Assembly (NCBI GenBank): GCA_002343825.1 | Contig: DDSL01000027.1 | Location: 1 to 5,159 of the forward strand | Origin: Chthonomonas sp. UBA2391 | GTDB taxonomy: Bacteria; Armatimonadota; Fimbriimonadia; Fimbriimonadales; Fimbriimonadaceae | Direction: 5' to 3' | Length of the DNA: 5,159 bases | Shown: one piece after another, positions 1 through 5,159 of the stretch | How the letters are laid out: every line of letters begins with the position of its first letter | How positions within the stretch are numbered: position 1 is the first letter of the stretch | Made by a program: the position numbers and the translations under genes | Notes under the pieces: generated by a model | What the model was told of the DNA's origin: nothing | The model's database searches: none | What the model saw: the letters and a program-made list of their open reading frames with translations, nothing else

Positions 1-112
1 CTCCGACTGCGTCGGAGCTCCGCCCCGGGCCGGCGAGTCCAAACCACCACCAACCCGATTTATCGGCGAGTAAGCAGCCTTTAGGTCATATTGAGCTCGG
101 CCGCCGCCAGCC
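1..112. other. Non-coding region downstream of the polymerase gene, with small hairpins
   Basis: I see no convincing gene in these bases. At the extreme left edge, positions 1-17 form a perfect 7-bp inverted repeat (CTCCGAC, loop TGC, GTCGGAG). It could be the stem of a terminator for the polymerase gene, but any U-tract for the minus strand would lie left of base 1, so this cannot be settled here. A second small inverted repeat, CCGAT-TT-ATCGG, sits at 55-66 and is not followed by a T-run on either strand. The stretch between them is GC-rich and includes a CCCGGG palindrome. Confidence 0.4.
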
Positions 113-1414
113 TCAGTCCTCCGGCGGACGCGGGATGCCCCGGAAGGTGTCGGGCCATTGATTGTCATCCCGTCCTTCGCTGAAGAGATCGGTTTTGTGG
201 AAGGCGATCTTTTCTTTGGCCGTGTCCTTGGCCCGTTGCATTCCGGCCAGATAGACCGTGTTCTTCCCGAATTTTTGATTCAGATTGTCTAGGGCGGCGT
301 TGAACTCCTCCCGGTCGGGGATCTCCTCAAAGAGCGAGGGTTGGATGGCCTCGGCTCCACACAGTTCGGAGAAAGTGATCGACACCGCCCGGGGCTTTTC
401 GAAGTCGCGCTGTTCCCAGGCATCCAAAAAGAGGCCTTGAATCACGACCGTGTCGTGAGTTGCTGGCATCCGTTGTTGGTGGTGCCAGGTTCGGCTGAAC
501 CCCTTGACGCTGAAGCTGATCGACTGGGCATAGAGATCATTGGCCCGGAGCCGAGCAGTCGCCTTCCCGATGAGCCGCAAAAGGACCTCTCGGCAGCCTT
601 GATCGGTGCGGAACTCGGGTGGGAGCACGTGGCTGTGGCCAAGCGACTTTCGGCTGGTCTCAGGGAGTTCGAGATCGTATCCGCGCAGCAGGTACCACCA
701 GCGGTCGCCGATCACGCTACCAAAGGCGGCCCGGAGTTCGGCTGGAGTGCGGGCTAGCAGGTCGGTCGAGTTAAAGATTCCCGCCGCCTTGAGCCGACTC
801 TCCATCTTGCGGTTGATCCCCGCAAATTCGGTGAGAGCCAGCCCCTGAATCCGTCCAGGAAGGTCTTCGGCGCGGAGAATGACGAGGCCATCGGGCTTCT
901 GCAGGTCCGTCCCCAGTTTGGCGAGAAAGGAGTTGGGGGCGATCCCGATGCTACAGGTCAGGCAGGGGCTTAGGTCGTCTCGGAGAGCAGCCTTCATCCT
1001 TTGCGCGAGGCCCTGGGCGTTCTCGGGTGTTTGCTCGCTCCCGATCAGCCGGAACCGCATCTCGTCGATGCTACAGACCTTTTCGATGGGTAAGACCTGT
1101 TCCGCGACCTCCAGGACTTTTCGGTGGTAGTGGGTGTAGAGGCCGGGTTGGGCAGGGACGAGTTTTATCTCGGGGCAGAGTCGCCGGGCCTCGCCGATCT
1201 GGGTGCCGGTTTTGACCCCAAACCGCTTGGCCTCGTAGCTGGCCGCGATGATGAAGCTGGAGTCGGCCATGACGGGGCAGACTCCGACCGGAACTCCCCG
1301 CAACCGAGGGTCCTCGGCCTGTTCGACGCTGGCGAAGTAAGCGTTGAGGTCCAAGTAAAGGATCCTCAAGGGGCGGGGATCCTTCAGGATTTCCGAGAGG
1401 TCCGACTCAGCCAC
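113..1414 (-). CDS. Y-family translesion DNA polymerase (DinB/UmuC-like)
   Basis: A 433-residue low-fidelity polymerase, expected to copy damaged DNA in the cytoplasm. The palm carries D22 in the motif DLNAYFASVE, with F27 at the steric-gate position, and the second catalytic pair D117-E118 in SIDE. Fingers residues match the family at Y60-EAKRFGVKTG. SIGIAPNSFLAKLGTD (155-170) with K166 matches the conserved segment before the thumb, and a helix-hairpin-helix-like region follows at about 195-215. The little finger spans about 255-350. QPSLF at 358-362 fits a sliding-clamp binding motif, and a tail with DNLNQKFGKNTVYLAG resembles the UmuC C-terminal (DUF4113-like) region. Length and motif position are closer to UmuC (about 422 residues) than to DinB (about 351). 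The start is GTG; an in-frame TAG lies two codons upstream and no other plausible start precedes D22. No umuD, lexA or recA is nearby. A DNA polymerase IV label would also be reasonable. Confidence 0.95.
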   Translation of the reverse strand: MAESDLSEILKDPRPLRILYLDLNAYFASVEQAEDPRLRGVPVGVCPVMADSSFIIAASYEAKRFGVKTGTQIGEARRLCPEIKLVPAQPGLYTHYHRKVLEVAEQVLPIEKVCSIDEMRFRLIGSEQTPENAQGLAQRMKAALRDDLSPCLTCSIGIAPNSFLAKLGTDLQKPDGLVILRAEDLPGRIQGLALTEFAGINRKMESRLKAAGIFNSTDLLARTPAELRAAFGSVIGDRWWYLLRGYDLELPETSRKSLGHSHVLPPEFRTDQGCREVLLRLIGKATARLRANDLYAQSISFSVKGFSRTWHHQQRMPATHDTVVIQGLFLDAWEQRDFEKPRAVSITFSELCGAEAIQPSLFEEIPDREEFNAALDNLNQKFGKNTVYLAGMQRAKDTAKEKIAFHKTDLFSEGRDDNQWPDTFRGIPRPPED

Positions 1415-1419
1415 GCTCT

Positions 1420-1425
1420 ATTCTA
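1420..1425 (-). promoter_or_regulatory. Candidate -10 box for the polymerase gene (possible leaderless start)
   Basis: The minus strand reads TAGAAT, a 5 of 6 match to TATAAT, followed by five bases and then the GTG start. A start site at normal distance from this box would fall on or next to the GTG, giving an mRNA without a leader. No purine-rich ribosome binding site is visible before the GTG. A possible weak -35 (TTGCTT, 16 bp upstream) lies inside the U-tract of the preceding terminator. Inferred from sequence only. Confidence 0.35.
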
Positions 1426-1436
1426 CGGCCAAATTC

Positions 1437-1481
1437 TCAAAAAGCAAGAAAGCCAGAGAGACCCGGGTGGGCCTCCCTGGC
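1437..1481 (-). terminator. Intrinsic (Rho-independent) terminator of the PEP-CTERM gene
   Basis: Positions 1452-1481 form a 30-base hairpin. On the minus-strand RNA the stem has 13 consecutive pairs around an ACCC loop, including two G-U wobbles. On the plus strand the same two positions become A-C mismatches, so the structure is clearly stronger in the minus direction. The stem is followed at once by the T-rich run TTTCTTGCTTTTTG. The hairpin starts about 20 bases after the PEP-CTERM stop codon. Confidence 0.85.
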
Positions 1482-1501
1482 AGAGAGTTGAGGGGCGAGA
1501 C

Positions 1502-2293
1502 TTAACGGCGGTTGCGGCGTCGGGCTACCGCGGCCAGACCGAGAGCGAGGGCGCCGAGAGTCATCGGCTCGGGCACAGCGGCGTAGACTTGATATCGCTT
1601 GGTGTCGACCGGGTAGTGGGGGTCGGTGTATCCGCCCAGGAAGTTGGTTCCCGTTCCAGCGTTGCGGACCACGTTGAGGGTCAGTCCGTTTTCTCCTGCA
1701 TCGTCGCCGAAGATGGAATCGCTCAGTCGTCGATTGGTGATGGCGAGATCGGCGAGCCGGAAGGGAACTCCGGGCTTGATCGTGGCGTTGTTCCCGACTC
1801 CGAAGCCGAACGGGCCGTTCACTCCAACCGAGCGGTCTCGGACGTCCTCGCCCCATTCGGATCGAACGGTGTTTTTGAGAAACGTGAGATCAAGATTTTT
1901 CGGCTCGTTCTTCGAGTTAAAGCCCGCAAATCCCTTTGCCGGATTCGTGAATTCTGCAGCGGGCTGAAGCATTCGCTTTTTGCCCTGACTCATCAGTCCG
2001 GCGATGTCAGTGGTGTGGTTCCCAACTTTCATCAAGTCAGTGCCGACGAAGAGGATGCCTCCGATAGCGGCCAGATCCGCCGTGCCCTCGTAAGTGGCCC
2101 AGATTTGCACCGTAAAGGTCTGGTTGAGAATGGGAATCGTGACCGGACGGTCGGTGGGAAGCATCGTTCCGACGGCAGCACTGTTCAGCGAAGCGAAGTT
2201 TGCATCGCCGTATCCAAGCTCAAAAGTTACGCCAGCAAAGGCGGAAGTGACGGAAAGTAGGCCGAGGCCCCCAAGCACCAATTTCTTATTCAT
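1502..2293 (-). CDS. PEP-CTERM sorting domain-containing secreted protein
   Basis: A 263-residue exported protein of unknown function. The N-terminus MNKKLVLGGLGLLSVTSAFA is a typical Sec signal peptide with likely cleavage after A20. The C-terminus holds the sorting signal: VPEP at 240-243, a hydrophobic stretch at about 244-257, and the basic cluster RRRNRR (258-263). In known systems an exosortase cuts near the PEP motif and the product goes to the cell surface or an exopolysaccharide layer; no exosortase is in this window. The mature middle part has no cysteine and I recognise no catalytic motif. A longer reading begins 15 codons upstream, but I prefer the ATG at 2293 because it gives a clean signal peptide and has a GGGAGAGG ribosome binding site just before it; the extra residues are arginine-rich and would disrupt the signal. 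The gene appears to be its own transcription unit, with a promoter in the gap upstream and a strong terminator after the TAA. Confidence 0.9.
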   Translation of the reverse strand: MNKKLVLGGLGLLSVTSAFAGVTFELGYGDANFASLNSAAVGTMLPTDRPVTIPILNQTFTVQIWATYEGTADLAAIGGILFVGTDLMKVGNHTTDIAGLMSQGKKRMLQPAAEFTNPAKGFAGFNSKNEPKNLDLTFLKNTVRSEWGEDVRDRSVGVNGPFGFGVGNNATIKPGVPFRLADLAITNRRLSDSIFGDDAGENGLTLNVVRNAGTGTNFLGGYTDPHYPVDTKRYQVYAAVPEPMTLGALALGLAAVARRRNRR

Positions 2294-2297
2294 TGTT

Positions 2298-2305
2298 CCT
2301 CTCCC
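2298..2305 (-). promoter_or_regulatory. Ribosome binding site that sets the PEP-CTERM start
   Basis: The minus strand reads GGGAGAGG, then AACA, then ATG. The GGAG core lies about 7-8 bases and the GAGG core 4 bases before the ATG, both usable distances. It supports the start at 2293 over the longer reading from 2338. It is the only clear Shine-Dalgarno sequence before a start codon in the window. Confidence 0.75.
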
Positions 2306-2341
2306 GAAGCGGGTGGCCAGGCAATTTCGCCGTAGCACATC

Positions 2342-2373
2342 TGTAGTCTACAACAGGTCAAGCAAAACTCCAA
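2342..2373 (-). promoter_or_regulatory. Probable promoter and palindromic site upstream of the PEP-CTERM gene
   Basis: Two promoter readings are possible. One is TTGGAG (2368-2373), a 17-bp spacer and TAGACT (2345-2350), giving a leader of about 45 bases that holds the ribosome binding site. The other uses the better -35 match TTGACC (2356-2361), but then only a poor -10 is found near 2333-2338. The perfect 11-base palindrome TGTAG-A-CTACA (2342-2352) covers the first -10 candidate and could be a regulator site. No binding protein is identified. Confidence 0.35.
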
Positions 2374-2395
2374 GGACTTTTTCTACTTTTTGCTT
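2360..2395. repeat. AT-rich inverted repeat between mlaE and the PEP-CTERM gene
   Basis: Perfect 8-bp arms AAGCAAAA (2360-2367) and TTTTGCTT (2388-2395) enclose a 20-base loop containing a smaller CTCC/GGAC-type fold. It lies 30-65 bases past the mlaE stop. It could act as a weak terminator for the aminopeptidase-mlaE transcript, but the stem is AT-rich and no proper U-tract follows it on the minus strand. It also touches the TTGACC box, so it may instead be part of the PEP-CTERM promoter region. Confidence 0.45.
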
Positions 2396-2424
2396 AACAG
2401 AATCTTTACAAATCTGCCTAGGAT

Positions 2425-3180
2425 TCAGTACAGGATCGCAGCCAGCACGAAGTTGGTGATATAGATCAGAACCATGCTGATCACGACTGCGTTCGTGGTG
2501 GCTTTTCCGACACCTACGGCCCCGCCTTCGGTGCGGAGCCCTTGCTGGCATCCAACCACGGCTACGATCAGACCAAAGACCGCGGCCTTGATCAATCCCC
2601 CGAGAAAATCCCAGGGTTCGCCGAACTGGCGAAGCGAATTCCAGAAAGAACCTTCCGGGACTCCCATGCTCACGGCGACCAAGAATCCGCCCAAGATCCC
2701 GGCATAGACCCCGACCATGCAAAGAATTGGAGTCATCAGGACACTCGCCACGATCCGCGGAATCACGAGGTAGTTCGTCGGGGGGACGTTTAACGCTCTC
2801 AGGGCGTCGATCTGCTCCGTAACGGCCATCGTGCCGAGCTGGGCCGCCATCGCGCTCCCGCACCGGGCTGCTACCATGATTCCGGCCAAGACGGGGGCGA
2901 TCTCTCGGCTAACGGCCAACCCGACGGCGGCTCCACTCAGGGAACCGGCTCCGTACTGCACCAAGATCTCGGCCGTATAGAGAGCGAGCACCGATCCGGA
3001 GAAGAACGTCGTGAGCGCGACGATGGGCACCGAGGCCGCGCCGACAAATGCCATCTGCTGCACCATTTCGCCCCATTCACGGGGTCGGGTAAACAACCGG
3101 CGAAGGGAATCGCCGAGCAGAATCAGGCATTCGCCGACGAAGACGAAGAAGCTCCAGACCGGTGAGAGGACTGCGTTCAC
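2425..3180 (-). CDS. mlaE: MlaE-family ABC transporter permease (lipid transport)
   Basis: A 251-residue inner-membrane permease of the MlaE/YrbE family. Family members pair with an MlaF-type ATPase and usually an MCE-domain (MlaD-type) protein to move phospholipids between inner and outer membrane. An N-terminal interface helix (about 6-30) is followed by several membrane segments (about 48-75, 95-115, 138-172, 193-212 and 230-250). The family signature lies at 92-131 (REIAPVLAGIMVAARCGSA, then LGTMAVTEQIDALRALN); its EQIDAL part is the helix expected to contact the ATPase. GVGKATTNAVV at 223-233 is the second conserved block. Length is normal for the family. The start is GTG, overlapping the upstream aminopeptidase TGA in the bases GTGA. 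No good ribosome binding site precedes it, so translation probably depends on coupling. The ATPase and MCE partners are not in the window, so the exact cargo and direction cannot be stated. Confidence 0.94.
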   Translation of the reverse strand: MNAVLSPVWSFFVFVGECLILLGDSLRRLFTRPREWGEMVQQMAFVGAASVPIVALTTFFSGSVLALYTAEILVQYGAGSLSGAAVGLAVSREIAPVLAGIMVAARCGSAMAAQLGTMAVTEQIDALRALNVPPTNYLVIPRIVASVLMTPILCMVGVYAGILGGFLVAVSMGVPEGSFWNSLRQFGEPWDFLGGLIKAAVFGLIVAVVGCQQGLRTEGGAVGVGKATTNAVVISMVLIYITNFVLAAILY

Positions 3181-4298
3181 GCCAAGTTTTCGGGATTCAG
3201 TCCGGCCAGCTCGGGCAGGGTGAAGAGGCCATCTTTGCGGATGAGAACGTCGTCAAACCAGATTTCGCCCCCGCCGTAGTCGGGCCGCTGGATACAGACC
3301 GTGTCCCAGTGGATCGCAGACTTGTTGTTGTTCCCACCCGGTCCCTCGTAGGCATTTCCGGGAGTGAGGTGGAAGCTCCCCGCGATCTTCTCATCAAAAA
3401 GCGTATCGAGCATCGGATGGAGAATGTGGGGGTTGTAACCCAGGCTCCATTCGCCGAAATAGCGCGCACCCTCGTCGGTGTCTAGAATCTCGTTGAGTTT
3501 CTCGGTCTGGCCCTCACAACTCGCTTCGTAGATGCGTCCCGCTCGGACCTTGTAGTGGATGTTTTTGAACTCGGTGCCCTGGTACAAGCTGGTCGTGTTG
3601 TAGGTGACTTGCCCCTCCACGCTCTCTCGAATCGGGCAGCTGAAGCACTCGCCGTCGGGGATGTTGGCCTCTCCACTGCACGGGACCGAACCGATATCCT
3701 TGATGCTGAACTGCAGGTCGGTGCCAGGGCCCTTGATGTGGACTCGGTCGGTGCGATCCATGAGCTCCTTGAGCGGTTCGCTCGCCCGGGACATCTTGGC
3801 GTAATCGAGGGTCGTGACCTTGAAATAGAAGTCCTCGAAGGCTTCGGTGCTCATCCCCGCCTGTTGGGCCATGCTGGCAGTTGGCCACCGGAGGGCCACC
3901 CATTTGGTCTTTGGAACCCGCGTCTCGAAGACCACGGGAACGGCGTATTCACGCTGCCAGATGGCGCTGTTTTCGCTCGGTACGTCGCCGCTCTCCATGA
4001 TGTTGTGAGAACCCCGTAGCGCGATGTAGGCCGTCATAAGTTCCATCTCGGCCTTCTCTGCCGCAGCGATGGTTCGGGCGTTGGCCTCGGTCATGCCGAG
4101 CATCAGTTGTCGCTTGACACGTCCCGATTCGAGTCGGACCGCGACTTGAGCCCCCGTTTTTTGGGCGACTCGAACCATCTCGGCCACCGCTTCTGGCTCG
4201 ATGTCAAAGGCGTGAATCAGAAGCCGATCTTCGGCCGTGAGTCGGGTCGAATGCTGGCAGAGAAGCTCGGCCAAGCGGGTGACGCGGGGATCCAACAT
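3177..4298 (-). CDS. M29-family metallo-aminopeptidase (AmpS/AmpT-like)
   Basis: A 373-residue cytoplasmic metallopeptidase that should remove N-terminal amino acids from peptides using two metal ions. All expected M29 ligands are visible: E217 in NIPDGE, E283 in RYFGEWSLGYNP, H310 and Y317 in FHLTPGNAY, and H330 and D332 in SAIHWD. The N-terminal half (about 1-190) is the smaller alpha/beta domain; the C-terminal half carries the active site and ends with the common GGEIWFDDVLIRKDG and LNPENL segments. Length is within the family range of roughly 360-410. There is no signal peptide or membrane segment. The ATG at 4298 starts the natural N-terminal helix. Upstream there is only a weak AGG, but a TAGACT box sits seven bases before the ATG. 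The gene lies 42 bp after the prepilin-like gene and overlaps mlaE by 4 bases, so it is probably co-transcribed with mlaE. Substrate preference cannot be read from the sequence. Confidence 0.94.
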   Translation of the reverse strand: MLDPRVTRLAELLCQHSTRLTAEDRLLIHAFDIEPEAVAEMVRVAQKTGAQVAVRLESGRVKRQLMLGMTEANARTIAAAEKAEMELMTAYIALRGSHNIMESGDVPSENSAIWQREYAVPVVFETRVPKTKWVALRWPTASMAQQAGMSTEAFEDFYFKVTTLDYAKMSRASEPLKELMDRTDRVHIKGPGTDLQFSIKDIGSVPCSGEANIPDGECFSCPIRESVEGQVTYNTTSLYQGTEFKNIHYKVRAGRIYEASCEGQTEKLNEILDTDEGARYFGEWSLGYNPHILHPMLDTLFDEKIAGSFHLTPGNAYEGPGGNNNKSAIHWDTVCIQRPDYGGGEIWFDDVLIRKDGLFTLPELAGLNPENLA

Positions 4299-4305
4299 GC
4301 CTGTC

Positions 4306-4311
4306 AGTCTA
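4306..4311 (-). promoter_or_regulatory. Candidate -10 box before the aminopeptidase gene
   Basis: The minus strand reads TAGACT, a 4 of 6 match to TATAAT, with seven bases before the ATG, a distance that would place the transcript start at the ATG itself. The same hexamer is the -10 candidate of the PEP-CTERM gene at 2345-2350. No -35 is visible at the right distance. No hairpin terminator separates it from the gene upstream, so readthrough is an equal possibility. Confidence 0.25.
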
Positions 4312-4340
4312 CTCGCGCCGACCCGCCGATGGAGTTTGGT

Positions 4341-5159
4341 CTACTTGCGAATGCTCCAGAGATTATCGGATGAAGATCGGTAGGAAGCGGCGAAGGGCAT
4401 CGCCTTGGCGTGGCCGTCGGCAAAGGAGAAGATCTGGTGCTTGCCGTAGCGAGTCTCCCCGCGACGCTGCCGCGGAAGGCCGTGCAGATTCTCGTTCCAT
4501 TCGCCGTCGAGTTGCCCAGTCCAGTCTTCGCATCGGGGGTCATTCGGAAAGTGTGAGCACGGAGGGGCGGCGCGCTCTTGGCTGAAGTGGTAGGGGCTGG
4601 TGGTGTCGGCTCGGTCTTCGGCCCAGGGATCGAAGCAGATATCGAAGAACTCGCTCGACCAGAAGGGGTGGCTGGAGTCGTTGAGGGGCAAGGGGCGCGG
4701 GACGACGGCCCCAACCGCTCGGGCCCAGTTTCCGATCCTCAAGCCGGAATAAATCGTGCTGGCCGGCTCTTCGATCGTGGAGGCGACGCGGTTCATGCCG
4801 GTCATGAATCCGTTGTTGGCATAGGACCCCCACATTACGTCTAGGTTGCGATCGGGGTCGGTCGAATCGAACCAGATGCTGTTTTTGCTCGGGGCTACCC
4901 CGCTCTCGGAGACGCCCCCACGGCCATTCTTGATGTACGGATTGAGGGCGCGCTGGTAGTTGGCGACAGCCCACCACGAGATCGTTTCGGGGAACCCGGT
5001 GGAGGTGTCCATCGTCCGCGGGAAGGTGTCGTCGTGATCCCCTGAGTACATGATCACGGCAAGCCCGATCTGCTTGAGGTTGCTGGTGGTTACCGACTTC
5101 TTGGCCGCGACTTTGGCTTGGGCAAAAACCGGGAAGAGGATCGCGGCGAGGATCGCGAT
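4341..5159 (-). CDS. Prepilin-like DUF1559-type secreted protein (5' end outside the window)
   Basis: The reading frame stays open to the window edge, so the N-terminus is missing; 272 residues are visible and the stop is TAG. The first visible residues, IAILAAILFPVFAQAK, are the second half of a type IV prepilin N-terminal helix. About 13-20 residues, including the prepilin peptidase site (usually GFTLIELLVV-like), should lie beyond base 5159. A GTG at 5057 could be taken as a start but would cut this helix off, so it is not the true start. SNLKQIGLAVIMYSGDHDD (visible residues 27-45) is the conserved block following the helix in DUF1559/H-X9-DG proteins. Near the C-terminus, HQIFSFADGHAKAM (H241, D248, G249) is the counterpart of the H-X9-DG motif, here with six residues between H and DG. 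Three cysteines lie in the later half. Such proteins are numerous in Armatimonadota and Planctomycetota; they are probably exported pseudopilin-like proteins of unknown role. Confidence 0.9.
   Translation of the reverse strand: MAILAAILFPVFAQAKVAAKKSVTTSNLKQIGLAVIMYSGDHDDTFPRTMDTSTGFPETISWWAVANYQRALNPYIKNGRGGVSESGVAPSKNSIWFDSTDPDRNLDVMWGSYANNGFMTGMNRVASTIEEPASTIYSGLRIGNWARAVGAVVPRPLPLNDSSHPFWSSEFFDICFDPWAEDRADTTSPYHFSQERAAPPCSHFPNDPRCEDWTGQLDGEWNENLHGLPRQRRGETRYGKHQIFSFADGHAKAMPFAASYRSSSDNLWSIRK

Noticed and set aside
341..757. A 138-codon plus-strand frame inside the polymerase gene
   Set aside because: It is fully antisense to conserved polymerase sequence, with no motif and no convincing ribosome binding site.
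1124..2260. A 378-codon open frame on the plus strand across the polymerase and PEP-CTERM genes
   Set aside because: It lies antisense to two well-supported genes and runs straight through their intergenic terminator. Its translation shows no recognisable motif and is rich in G, V, S, R and D, as expected from a GC-rich antisense frame.
2294..2338. A 15-residue N-terminal extension of the PEP-CTERM protein
   Set aside because: It would put arginine-rich sequence before the signal peptide and would cover the ribosome binding site that serves the ATG at 2293.
2360..2395. The inverted repeat as a canonical Rho-independent terminator of mlaE
   Set aside because: The stem is mostly A-T, the loop is 20 bases, and no T-run follows on the minus strand. 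It is kept as an inverted repeat only.
2348..2863. A 171-codon minus-strand frame overlapping mlaE and the gap after it
   Set aside because: It is out of frame with the clear MlaE signature, rich in arginine, glycine and aspartate, and is a shadow frame. The same applies to 3514-3903 inside the aminopeptidase.
4304..4714. A 136-codon minus-strand frame overlapping the prepilin-like gene
   Set aside because: It is rich in proline, serine and arginine, is out of frame with the conserved FADGH motif and has no known domain.
1..5159. A defence, mobile or CRISPR-type system
   Set aside because: I saw no transposase, integrase, nuclease, toxin-antitoxin pair, spaced direct repeats, tRNA or target-site duplication. 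All five genes belong to ordinary chromosomal families.

Overview
The window carries five protein-coding genes, all on the minus strand, packed with short gaps or overlaps. The gene content suggests an Armatimonadota-like bacterium (Fimbriimonadia type). A DUF1559-like protein with a type IV prepilin helix sits beside a PEP-CTERM protein whose tail ends in an arginine cluster, and coding DNA is moderately GC-rich. This placement is inferred from gene style only; no marker gene is present.

Layout in transcription order, from high to low coordinates: (1) a prepilin-like secreted protein whose first residues lie beyond base 5159; (2) after 42 bp, an M29-family metallo-aminopeptidase; (3) an MlaE-family lipid-transport permease whose GTG start overlaps the aminopeptidase TGA in the four bases GTGA; (4) a 131-bp AT-rich gap with a probable promoter, a small palindrome and an 8-bp inverted repeat; (5) a PEP-CTERM protein with its own ribosome binding site, closed by a strong intrinsic terminator; (6) a Y-family translesion DNA polymerase whose GTG start lies about 22 bases past the terminator U-tract, with a TAGAAT box just upstream; (7) about 110 bp of non-coding DNA with small hairpins up to the window edge.

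The aminopeptidase and permease look like one transcript with translational coupling. The PEP-CTERM gene looks monocistronic. The polymerase must be read from its own promoter or by readthrough. The genes do not form one recognisable pathway: two are exported surface proteins, one is half of a lipid ABC transporter, one is a cytoplasmic peptidase and one is a repair polymerase.

I found no mobile element, CRISPR array, tRNA or rRNA, and no convincing new multi-gene system. The points most worth a second look are the terminator and probable leaderless start around the polymerase, the UmuC-like C-terminal architecture of that polymerase, and the uncharacterised PEP-CTERM protein with its promoter region.
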